In this document: positions 24,535 through 31,307 of the stretch, piece after piece | Layout: each line of letters opens with the position of its first letter | Position numbering within the stretch: the stretch's first letter is position 1 | Assembly (NCBI GenBank): GCA_014650415.1 | Contig: BMUX01000003.1 | Coordinates: 124,001-188,000 of the forward strand | DNA from: Streptomyces spiroverticillatus | GTDB taxonomy: Bacteria; Actinomycetota; Actinomycetes; Streptomycetales; Streptomycetaceae | Direction: 5' to 3' | DNA: 64,000 nucleotides | Position numbers and translations under genes: made by a program | The notes under the pieces: generated by a model | Told to the model about the DNA's origin: nothing | Databases searched by the model: none | What the model saw: the letters and a program-made list of their open reading frames with translations, nothing else

Positions 24535-24675
24535 TCGAAGTTGGCGACAACTTGGCTGCAAAGAGCGCTGAGCACGTCAGGAACGATGCGAATCCGACGA
24601 CAGATGTCGCGCTCAGGGCCTCAAGAAAGGCCAGGTCGGCACGCGAAATGACGACACCTATCGTGCTCAGTCACA
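24535..24675. repeat. Right end of Tn7-like element: terminal inverted repeat and phased TnsB-type sites
   Basis: Read inward from 24675, the end begins TGTGACTGAGCACG. Three related 15-mers occur on the minus strand: TGTCGTCATTTCGCG (24656-24642), TGTCGTCGGATTCGC (24602-24588) and TGTCGCCAACTTCGA (24549-24535). Their starts are 54 and 53 bases apart, about five helical turns, as expected for a transposase end complex. Confidence 0.82.
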
Positions 24676-24680
24676 GTTGT
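24676..24680. repeat. Right copy of 5-bp target-site duplication GTTGT
   Basis: GTTGT follows the right terminus directly and matches 6268-6272. The next six bases, TGTGAC, happen to equal the first six bases of the transposon end, so an 11-base direct repeat (GTTGTTGTGAC) brackets the insertion. Confidence 0.93.
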
Positions 24681-24701
24681 TGTGACGCGCAGCGGCGCCT
24701 G

Positions 24702-25607
24702 TCACTTCGTCGCCGGAACGACCGGCCCGAGCGTGCGCAGCGCCTGGAGCAGGACCCGTACCGGCGGGGTCGGCGGGCCGGGTGGCAGGGCGAGTGAGGT
24801 GGGCACGGACGGCGCGGCCAGCGGGCGCAGTGCCACGCGGGGCAACTGCGGCAGCGCGCCGACCTCGTAGAACACGGTCCATGAGGGTTCTGCGGCGGCT
24901 CCGATCGCGGTGAGCGTCGCCTGGAGGTCGGTGAACGGCGGGCCCTGCGGCGGTTCGGCCCCGGCCTCGCGCAGCGACCGTCGGACGAGGTCGTGGAAGG
25001 GAGGGTTGTGCTCCCGCGCGGCGAGCCGCAGCGGCAGCGCGGACAGTGCGTCGAGGCCGAGTACGGGGAGGTCGGCCAGCGGATGGTCCGCGGGTACGGC
25101 CGCGTACAGCGGATCGCGCCACACCTCCAGCAGCTCGAGCCCGTGAGCGGTGGGGGCGGTGGGGGCGGCCCGTACCAGCGCCGCGTCGAGCTCCCCGGTG
25201 CGCACTGCGGCCAGCCGCTCGGCGACCGGCAGCCGCCGCAGTTGGACCTGCAACTTCGGTACGAGGGCGGAGAGTTCGCCGACCAGCCGGTAGATCCGGT
25301 CGCCGGGCCCTTGAACGGTGCCCAGGCGCAGCACCCCGTCGCGGCCGGCCGCGATGTCGGCGGCCACCTGCCGGGCGCGGTCCGCGGCGGCGAGTACCGC
25401 GTACGCCTCGGGCAGCAGCCGCTCGCCCGCGCCGGAGAGGCGCACCCGGCGCGTGGTGCGGTCGAAGAGCGCGACGCCCAGGGAGCGTTCGAGGCGGCGG
25501 ACCTGCTGGCTCACTGCGGACTGGACGATGTTCAGCCGCTCGGCGGCCCGCCCGAAGCCGCCTTCTTCCGCCACGGCGACGAAGTATTTCCACTGCCTCA
25601 GTTCCAC
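24702..25607 (-). CDS. LysR-family transcriptional regulator
   Basis: 301 residues. N-terminal winged HTH (ELRQWKYFVAVAEEGGFGRA, LNIVQSAVSQQVRRLERSLG) and a periplasmic-binding-type effector domain (LRLGTVQGPGDRIYRL onward). GTG 25607 is set by a 17-base tandem duplication covering the start: an identical upstream GTG runs into a stop after eight codons. Divergent from the cupin gene at 25781, its probable target. Its stop codon is 22 bases from the transposon target duplication. Confidence 0.9.
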   Translation of the reverse strand: MELRQWKYFVAVAEEGGFGRAAERLNIVQSAVSQQVRRLERSLGVALFDRTTRRVRLSGAGERLLPEAYAVLAAADRARQVAADIAAGRDGVLRLGTVQGPGDRIYRLVGELSALVPKLQVQLRRLPVAERLAAVRTGELDAALVRAAPTAPTAHGLELLEVWRDPLYAAVPADHPLADLPVLGLDALSALPLRLAAREHNPPFHDLVRRSLREAGAEPPQGPPFTDLQATLTAIGAAAEPSWTVFYEVGALPQLPRVALRPLAAPSVPTSLALPPGPPTPPVRVLLQALRTLGPVVPATK

Positions 25608-25626
25608 GGCTGCCTCAGTTCCACGG
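25593..25626. repeat. 17-bp perfect tandem duplication over the LysR start codon
   Basis: The unit CTGCCTCAGTTCCACGG occurs twice, at 25593-25609 and 25610-25626. Each copy contains a GTG start and the codons for the first residues of the LysR protein. Because 17 is not a multiple of three, translation from the outer copy ends early (reads VELRQPWN then stop). Confidence 0.9.
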
Positions 25627-25780
25627 CGCTGCTCCGCTCCCGTCGCCCGCCGACTCATCACGAACGGTGATTTCTGGAGGCGACAACTGCCGGTGGTACC
25701 CGACTCCTTCCCGCGCTGTCATGGAGTGCGGCGCAAGTGCGGCACATCAGCCGCCCCGCACGACGCAAGGAGCAGACGTC

Positions 25781-26236
25781 ATGGCTGACAAGGACAGAGC
25801 GCTGATCGTACGCACGGGCGAGGCCGAGCAGGTGCCGCTCCCGCACGGCGGCGCCTTCCACCTGCTGGCCGATGCGAGCAGCACCGGCGGTGCGCTGGGC
25901 GCCAACCGCCTGACCCTCGGCGAGGGTGCGGTCGGCGCCCGCCCCCACTACCACGCACTGTCGACCGAGCTGTTCTACGTGCTCGACGGCGTCATGGAGT
26001 TCACGCTGGCCGGCCGTACGGAGACCGTGGCCGCGGGCGGCATGGTCTGTGTCCCGCCCGGTCTAGGGCACTCCTTCGGCGCCGCTCCCGGTTCGACGGC
26101 GGACCTGTTCGCCGTACTGACCCCGGGCATCGACCGCTTCGAGTACTTCCGCACCCTGAGCCGAATCCAGCACGGGCAGGCGGACTTCAGCGAGCTCCTT
26201 CCCGAACAGGACCGCTACGACGTGCACTTCCTCTGA
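25781..26236 (+). CDS. Cupin-domain protein
   Basis: 151 residues. One beta-barrel cupin with the two usual motifs: PHYHALSTELFYVLDGVMEF and GGMVCVPPGLGHSFGA; the His residues and Glu would hold a metal. The C-terminal LTPGIDRFEYFRTLSRI matches the second cupin at 30231-30770, so the two are paralogues. ATG 25781 is preceded by AAGGAGCA. Regulated probably by the divergent LysR protein. Enzymatic role not known; quercetinase-like dioxygenase is one possibility. Confidence 0.85.
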   Translation: MADKDRALIVRTGEAEQVPLPHGGAFHLLADASSTGGALGANRLTLGEGAVGARPHYHALSTELFYVLDGVMEFTLAGRTETVAAGGMVCVPPGLGHSFGAAPGSTADLFAVLTPGIDRFEYFRTLSRIQHGQADFSELLPEQDRYDVHFL

Positions 26237-26317
26237 CACACCACGCGAACCCGCCGCCTGCACCCCCCGCCCGGAAATGCATTCGACGGACCGGGACCCG
26301 GCCGACATGATCCCTCG

Positions 26318-27049
26318 GTGACAACACCGCAGCAGAAGCAGCAGCCCCTGCCCCTCGCCCTGTCCGCCGCCCGCAACAACGCCGAATGGTGCGCGGCGAT
26401 GAGCCGGTCGCACGGCCTGAAGAGCGAGTTCGGCGACCAGGCCTGGGCCGCCCCCGCCCGTACGCCGCTCTACTACCCCGACGCCGTGACGCTGGCCCCG
26501 GGCGCCGCACCGGACGCGCTGGTCCCCCGTATCGACACTGCCTCACCCGGCGCATCCGTCAAGGACAGCTTCGCCGACCTCGATCTGGCGGGGAGCGGCT
26601 TCGGGGTGCTCTTCGAGGCGCAGTGGATCCACCGCCCGGCCGGTCCGGCCGCACCGGCACCTGGCCTGGCCTGGGAGGTGGCGAAGACCCCGGAAGCCCT
26701 GCGGGCCTGGGCGCTGGCCTGGGACGGCGGGGACGGCCACGCCGCTCTCTTCGGGCCCGAACTGCTCGACGAACCCGACCACTTCGTCATCTCCGTACGG
26801 TCGTCCGACGGGGCCCGCGTGGTCGCCGGAGCGGTGGCCAGCCGCAGTGCGGACGTGGTCGGCCTCTCCAACGTGTTCACCGGGGAGGACGGCCCCGAGT
26901 CGGCCTGGCCCGCCGTGCTCGGCGCGGCGCACGCACTCTTCCCCGGCCTCCCGGTCGTCGGCTACGAGGCGGGCGACGACCTCGCCGTCGCCCTGCGCCA
27001 CGGCTTCGAGCCGGTCGGCCCGCTGCGGGTGTGGCTGCACGGGCTCTAG
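26318..27049 (+). CDS. Hypothetical protein, possible GNAT-like acetyltransferase
   Basis: 243 residues. The C-terminal half has a GNAT-like feel: VVAGAVASRSADVVGLSNVF, then GYEAGDDLAVALRHGFEPVG, the common closing motif where a substrate-binding helix precedes the last strand. The acetyl-CoA loop is not clear, so the call is tentative. GTG 26318 is used. It ends overlapping the convergent methyltransferase by 4 bases. Confidence 0.55.
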   Translation: MTTPQQKQQPLPLALSAARNNAEWCAAMSRSHGLKSEFGDQAWAAPARTPLYYPDAVTLAPGAAPDALVPRIDTASPGASVKDSFADLDLAGSGFGVLFEAQWIHRPAGPAAPAPGLAWEVAKTPEALRAWALAWDGGDGHAALFGPELLDEPDHFVISVRSSDGARVVAGAVASRSADVVGLSNVFTGEDGPESAWPAVLGAAHALFPGLPVVGYEAGDDLAVALRHGFEPVGPLRVWLHGL

Positions 27050-27804
27050 TCGCGTAAGGCCTTCCTGGCCGCGACGACCACGAAGTTGGTCAGGTGTACG
27101 TAGCTCTCGATGCCCGGCGTGGCCGGCGCGGCCTCCTCGGCGACCGCCGGAGGGAGTCCCGGCTCGGCCAGTTCGGTGAAGTGCAGTCCGAGGGGCGGGA
27201 GTTCCTTGAGGTAGGCGGAGAGCGGGCGGTGGTAGTCGGGGGCGTGGGTCTGCGGGATCTCGTACTCCTCCAGGTAGCGGGTGAGGCGGTACGCGCCGTG
27301 GGTGCGCCAGGGGGCGAGGAGCTGCTCGAAGGCGGGATGGTTGACCGTGAAGATCAGCTGCCCGCCGGGGCGGAGGGCGTCCGCGCAGGCCCGCAGGGCG
27401 GGCTTCCAGTCGGGGACGGTCGACAGCACCATGCTGCATACGACCGCATCGAATTCGCCCTCCAGCGGCGGCAGTTGAGTGATATCGGCGCGAACGTACG
27501 TGACCCCGCGAGGCTGCGCGGCCTCCTGCTCGCAGGCGTACGCGTACATCGTCCCGGTGGGTTCGACGGCCGTGACCCGCGCGCCCCGCGCGGCGAGGAG
27601 GCGGCTGAGGTAGCCGGTGCCGCTGCCCGCGTCCAGGATGCGGCTCTCGCGTACGTCGCCGAGCATGCGCAGCAGTACCGGGTTGATCAGGTGGCGCTTG
27701 GCGAAGTCGCCGTCGGGGCCCATGGCGTCCAGGGCAGTGCGCGGGATGTCGTTCCAGCGGGCTATCGCGTCGTCGTTGGACGGCTGCGGCGCGGAAGGGG
27801 TCAT
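27046..27804 (-). CDS. Class I SAM-dependent methyltransferase
   Basis: 252 residues. Motif I ILDAGSGTGYLSRLLAARGA (about 56-75), acidic residue in VTAVEPTGTMY, motif with D in VTYVRADITQLP, and motif IV FDAVVCSMVLSTVPDW place it among small-molecule methyltransferases of the UbiE/Methyltransf_11 type. Substrate unknown. Divergent from the AraC-type gene at 27841; only 36 bases separate the starts, so they share a control region. Confidence 0.88.
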   Translation of the reverse strand: MTPSAPQPSNDDAIARWNDIPRTALDAMGPDGDFAKRHLINPVLLRMLGDVRESRILDAGSGTGYLSRLLAARGARVTAVEPTGTMYAYACEQEAAQPRGVTYVRADITQLPPLEGEFDAVVCSMVLSTVPDWKPALRACADALRPGGQLIFTVNHPAFEQLLAPWRTHGAYRLTRYLEEYEIPQTHAPDYHRPLSAYLKELPPLGLHFTELAEPGLPPAVAEEAAPATPGIESYVHLTNFVVVAARKALRD

Positions 27805-27840
27805 CGCGGGAGCCCAGGGCCGTTGTCAGTGGTGCGTGCC

Positions 27841-28302
27841 ATGCTGGATTGTGTGGATCTGGAGGATTTGGCACGACTGCGACGGGCGCGGGACACGATG
27901 GACCGGTTCTACGCCCAGCCCCTCGACGTGCCCGCGCTGGCGAAGGTCGCACTCATGTCGCCGGGGCACTTCTCGCGCAGTTTCCGCGCCGCGTACGGGG
28001 AGACTCCGTACAGCTATCTCATGACCCGCCGCGTCGAGCGCGCGAAAGCGCTGCTGCGGCGCGGGGACAGAAGCGTGACGGAGGTCTGCTTCGAGGTCGG
28101 ATGTACGTCGCTGGGGTCCTTCAGCTCGCGGTTCACGGAGCTGGTCGGGGAGTCGCCGAGCGCATATCGGGCCAGGTCGCACGGGGCTGATGCGTCGGCG
28201 GGGGCCATTCCGGCCTGTGTGGAGAAGGTGGTGACCCGGCCCGGCGGGCGGCGCGGGAAACCGGTCAGTTCTGGAGAAGCGCCGGACGGCCCGTCGCCGT
28301 AA
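27841..28302 (+). CDS. AraC-family transcriptional regulator
   Basis: 153 residues, almost only the DNA-binding domain: two HTHs (LDVPALAKVALMSPGHFSRS and SVTEVCFEVGCTSLGSFSSR). No N-terminal sensing domain, so it resembles the short regulators found with VOC proteins. ATG 27841 chosen; GTG 27853 is possible. The VOC-family gene starts 10 bases after its stop, making one operon. Confidence 0.88.
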   Translation: MLDCVDLEDLARLRRARDTMDRFYAQPLDVPALAKVALMSPGHFSRSFRAAYGETPYSYLMTRRVERAKALLRRGDRSVTEVCFEVGCTSLGSFSSRFTELVGESPSAYRARSHGADASAGAIPACVEKVVTRPGGRRGKPVSSGEAPDGPSP

Positions 28303-28312
28303 CTTCGAAGAC

Positions 28313-28726
28313 ATGGACATCAACCTCTCCCAGTGCTTCATCGCCGTCGACGACCACGACAAGGCGCTCACCTTCTACCGCGACGCGCTCGGCCTCGCCG
28401 TGCGCAACGACGTCGGCTACGAGGACATGCGGTGGGTCACCCTCGGCGACGCCGACCGCCCCGGCGGCGTCGAGATCGTGCTCGAACCCCCGCTCGCCGA
28501 CCCCAACGCCCCCGCCGCCGACCGCAAGGCCATGTCGGAGCTCCTCGCCAAGGGCTTCCTGCGCGGGGTGATCTTCTCGACCCCCGACTGCGACGCCACC
28601 TTCGAGAAGGTGCGCGAGGCGGGCGGCGAGGTCATCCAGGAGCCGATCGACCAGCCGTACGGCGTCCGCGACTGCGCGTTCCGCGACCCGGCGGGCAACA
28701 TGATCCGCTTCACGCAGGCGAAGTAG
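28313..28726 (+). CDS. VOC-family (glyoxalase/bleomycin-resistance-like) protein
   Basis: 137 residues. Paired beta-alpha-beta-beta-beta modules: FIAVDDHDKALTFYRDALGL, VTLGDADRPGGVEIVLEPPL, and a C-terminal GVRDCAFRDPAGNMIRF. The C-terminal part is typical of VOC metalloenzymes and binding proteins. Co-transcribed with the AraC regulator upstream. Substrate unknown; the 3' end overlaps the convergent MFS gene by 17 bases. Confidence 0.88.
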   Translation: MDINLSQCFIAVDDHDKALTFYRDALGLAVRNDVGYEDMRWVTLGDADRPGGVEIVLEPPLADPNAPAADRKAMSELLAKGFLRGVIFSTPDCDATFEKVREAGGEVIQEPIDQPYGVRDCAFRDPAGNMIRFTQAK

Positions 28727-30158
28727 CGGTACGGGTCCGGGGCGCGTCCGCGCGGGCGCGCCCCGCGAGGGCGACCACCAGCGCCACGGGCACGAGCAGC
28801 AGCGCGAACGCGCCCCCGTATCCCGGCAGTTCGCCCTGCCGCGCCAGCACCGCGTTGAAGAGCGCGGACGCCACGCCCAGCACCACGATCTGGCCCAGGT
28901 TCTGCGTGGTCTGCATCGCGGCGCTCGCGTAGCCCTGGCGATCGGCCGGGGTGTGGTGCAGCGAGAGCAGGGTGAGGGAGGGGGCGAGCAGGCCCATCCC
29001 GACCGCCGCCACCACCATGGAGGGGGCGGCCGTCACGGGCGGTACGGACGGCAGCGTGCCGACCAGCGCCAGCACGACCGCCGCCGCGAGCAACAGCGCG
29101 CCCGCGATCACCACCCGGTGCCTGGGGAAGCGCCCCAGCCACCGGCTCTGCACCCACGCCGCACCAGCCCAGAACACCGCCGCCCCGGTGAAGGCCAGCC
29201 CGGTCACGACGGCGGGCACCTCCCGTACGGTCAACAGCATCAGCGGCACGAACGCCTCCAGGGTGAAGAAGACCCCCGACGCCAGCCCCCGCAGCAGCAC
29301 CGACGCGGGCAGCCCACGCCCGGCCCGCAGCGTGCCCGGCGGCAGCAGCCGGGGCGCGAACACCCCGAGCACGGCGAGCGCGGCCACCGCGTACAGCAGG
29401 TGCGTGAGGTCCCAGCCGGACGCCGCGTACTGCCCGAGCGCCGCGCCGACACTCACCGCGACGGCCACCAGGAGACCCGGCCGGTGCGCCACGTCCCCTT
29501 CCGCATCAGCCTTTTCGTACGGTACGGAGCTGCCGCGCTCGCGCAGCAGGAGCAGCACCGCGAGTGCCGGGAGGGCGGTCAGCACGGCGAGGCCGAGGAA
29601 GACCGTGCGCCAGGACCATGTCTCCGCGACCAGCCCGGCAACCGGGGGTCCGACCAGGGACGGCACGATCCAGCTGGTGCTGAGGAGGGAGAGGGCGCGG
29701 GGGCGCAGCTCCTCGGGGTAGTTCTGGGCGACGGCGGCGTTGACGGCGACGGCGGTCATTCCGGCGGCGAGTCCGTCGAGGAAGCGTCCGGCGGCGAGCT
29801 GCCAGACGCTGCCGCTCAGCCCGGAGACGATGAGGGTGAGCACGGCGAGGAGGGTTCCGGCGGCCAGCGGGCGGCGTGCGCCGGAGCGGTCGGCCCAGGT
29901 GCCGCCGAGGACTCCGCCGAGCAGGCTCGCGGCGACGAAACACCCTGCCACCAGGGGGAAGAGGGCCACCCCGTCGAGTTCGCGGGCGGCCACCGGGAGG
30001 GTGGGCACCACCGCGAGGGCGGCGAAACCGGTCAGGAACATCACCGCGGTGATGCCGGCGGTGAGGCCCGCGTACGGGCGGGAGAACAGCCCGGCGGGCT
30101 TCGGCTCGGGGGCCGGGTGCCCCGGTCGTACGGGCGTCCCGGCAGTCTCTTCCGTCAC
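28710..30158 (-). CDS. MFS transporter (drug:H+ antiporter type)
   Basis: 482 residues with about 12-14 hydrophobic segments. Motif A appears as GGTWADRSGARRPL between helices 2 and 3, and motif C-like glycines in FLDGLAAGMTAVAVNA. Likely exports a small hydrophobic compound. GTG 30158 is preferred over a start 20 codons earlier, whose sequence is not natural-looking. Stands between the VOC gene and the second cupin; co-regulation is not evident. Confidence 0.88.
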   Translation of the reverse strand: MTEETAGTPVRPGHPAPEPKPAGLFSRPYAGLTAGITAVMFLTGFAALAVVPTLPVAARELDGVALFPLVAGCFVAASLLGGVLGGTWADRSGARRPLAAGTLLAVLTLIVSGLSGSVWQLAAGRFLDGLAAGMTAVAVNAAVAQNYPEELRPRALSLLSTSWIVPSLVGPPVAGLVAETWSWRTVFLGLAVLTALPALAVLLLLRERGSSVPYEKADAEGDVAHRPGLLVAVAVSVGAALGQYAASGWDLTHLLYAVAALAVLGVFAPRLLPPGTLRAGRGLPASVLLRGLASGVFFTLEAFVPLMLLTVREVPAVVTGLAFTGAAVFWAGAAWVQSRWLGRFPRHRVVIAGALLLAAAVVLALVGTLPSVPPVTAAPSMVVAAVGMGLLAPSLTLLSLHHTPADRQGYASAAMQTTQNLGQIVVLGVASALFNAVLARQGELPGYGGAFALLLVPVALVVALAGRARADAPRTRTATSPA

Positions 30159-30230
30159 AGGCGGAGAAGCTATGCGGGGGAAGTCCGGGGCGCCACCGGA
30201 TTTCCCCGCCCAACTCACCGACCCGGAAGA

Positions 30231-30770
30231 CTACTTGGCCGCTTCGAGGGCCGCTCGCCAGACCGGGCTGTCGACGTAGTGGTTGTCGTAGAGCTCGGAG
30301 GAGTTCTTGATCTCCTCCGGGCTCGCCTCGCCGCGCACCACGCGGTTCAGCAGGCGCAGGTAGTCGAAGCGGGGCATGCCCGGCGTGAAGACGAAGAGGA
30401 CGTCGGCCTCGCAGCCGGGCGCGGCGGCGAAGGCGTGCGGGGTGTGCGGGGGGACGAGGAGGAAGTCGCCCGCGTTCAGGGTCTCGACGGTGTCGTCCAG
30501 GAGGACCTGGAGGGAGCCGCTGATGACGAAGAAGAGCTCCGAGGCGCGGGTGTGGAAGTGGGCGGGGGCGCCGACAGCTCCGGCGGCGAAGGTGGAGCGG
30601 TAGCTGGTGATCGGGCTGCCGTCCGTGCCGCAGTCGGCGAGGAGGGTCATCACGCTGCTCGGGTCACTCGTGGTCTCGGCGGTGGCGGCGCGGGTGAGGA
30701 GGGGGCGGGCGGCCTGGGCGGTGGCGGTGGCGGTGCGGGCGGCTTCGGTGCGGTTCTCCGTGGTGTTCAT
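30231..30770 (-). CDS. Cupin-domain protein (second copy)
   Basis: 179 residues. Cupin motifs PAHFHTRASELFFVISGSLQ and GDFLLVPPHTPHAFAA, then FTPGMPRFDYLRLLNRVVRG, closely like the cupin at 25781-26236 but with a longer Ala/Thr-rich N-terminus. A metal-binding His/Glu set is present. No adjacent regulator. Function unknown. Confidence 0.85.
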   Translation of the reverse strand: MNTTENRTEAARTATATAQAARPLLTRAATAETTSDPSSVMTLLADCGTDGSPITSYRSTFAAGAVGAPAHFHTRASELFFVISGSLQVLLDDTVETLNAGDFLLVPPHTPHAFAAAPGCEADVLFVFTPGMPRFDYLRLLNRVVRGEASPEEIKNSSELYDNHYVDSPVWRAALEAAK

Positions 30771-30868
30771 GTGGACAACTCTAGGGAGCAGAAAGACCCC
30801 GCACAGGGTGCATTCCGGGGGTGATTCGATGGGTCAATTGTGGTGCCGGGAGAGCTCGGCAGGACCCC

Positions 30869-31240
30869 TCACACCCTCGGCCGCACCGCCTCCAGGTACT
30901 CCGCGATCGCGTCCCGGTTCCGCTGCATGCACTCCACCCGTGCCTGCATCCGGTCCAGCTCCGTCTCCAGCGTGGCCAGCATCTCCGGGGTCGCGTCGGG
31001 GAAGTGGATCGTGCGGGGCTTGTCGAGGCACGGGAGGATCTGGCGGATGATGCGGGTGGGCAGGCCGGCGTCCAGCAGGCCGCGGATCTGGGCGACCCGG
31101 TCCACGAAGCGTTCGTCGTAGACGCGGTAGCCGTTGGGGGTTCGTTCGGCGACGATCAGGCCCTGCTCCTCGTAGTAACGGAGCATCCTGCGGGAGGTGT
31201 TGGTGCGCTCGGAGAGCTCGCCGATACGTATGCCGCCCAC
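30869..31240 (-). CDS. MerR-family transcriptional regulator
   Basis: 123 residues. Winged HTH RIGELSERTNTSRRMLRYYE followed by EQGLIVAERTPNGYRVY, then a dimerisation helix (EMLATLETELDRMQARVECM). GTG 31240 gives the usual short N-terminus and has AGGTGG 8 bases upstream; GTG 31279 would overlap the operator. Probably activates the divergent MFS gene and itself in response to a toxic compound. The effector region has one Cys (C107-like position in VECMQRN), so metal or redox sensing is not excluded. Confidence 0.87.
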   Translation of the reverse strand: MGGIRIGELSERTNTSRRMLRYYEEQGLIVAERTPNGYRVYDERFVDRVAQIRGLLDAGLPTRIIRQILPCLDKPRTIHFPDATPEMLATLETELDRMQARVECMQRNRDAIAEYLEAVRPRV

Positions 31241-31273
31241 GGTGTGGCCCACCTCACAGATCGCCGCGTTGAC

Positions 31274-31291
31274 CCTCACATCAATGTGAGG
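31274..31291. promoter_or_regulatory. MerR-type operator in the MFS promoter
   Basis: CCTCACATCAATGTGAGG is an almost perfect 18-bp palindrome, resembling SoxR/MerR boxes in size and layout. It sits between TTGACC (31269-31274) and a -10-like GAACAT (31296-31301), a longer than normal spacer as used by MerR activators. The downstream MFS start is 17 bases further on. Confidence 0.7.
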
Positions 31292-31307
31292 GTTCGAACA
31301 TACCGGC

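Larger units (their letters stand above)
6273..24675 (-). mobile_element. Complete 18.4-kb Tn7-like transposon carrying defence-type cargo
   Basis: Both ends were identified: 25-bp inverted repeats at 6273-6297 and 24651-24675 start TGTGACTGAGCACG and differ at one position, flanked by GTTGT duplications. The transposition operon (tnsA, tnsB, tnsC, tniQ, tniQ; 24492 down to 17661) reads inward from the right end, the arrangement of Tn7. The left 11 kb is cargo: DUF5677-like gene, nuclease-kinase fusion, GIY-YIG-like zinc protein, ABC-3C-type operon, plus IS630 remnants and an intact IS21. The reading frames are open, so the element may still be active. Confidence 0.93.

Noticed and set aside
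28953..30824. Very long plus-strand frame (over 600 codons) across the MFS and cupin genes
   Set aside because: Composition is His/Gln/Gly/Arg-rich without domains; both real genes lie on the other strand and show clear family motifs.
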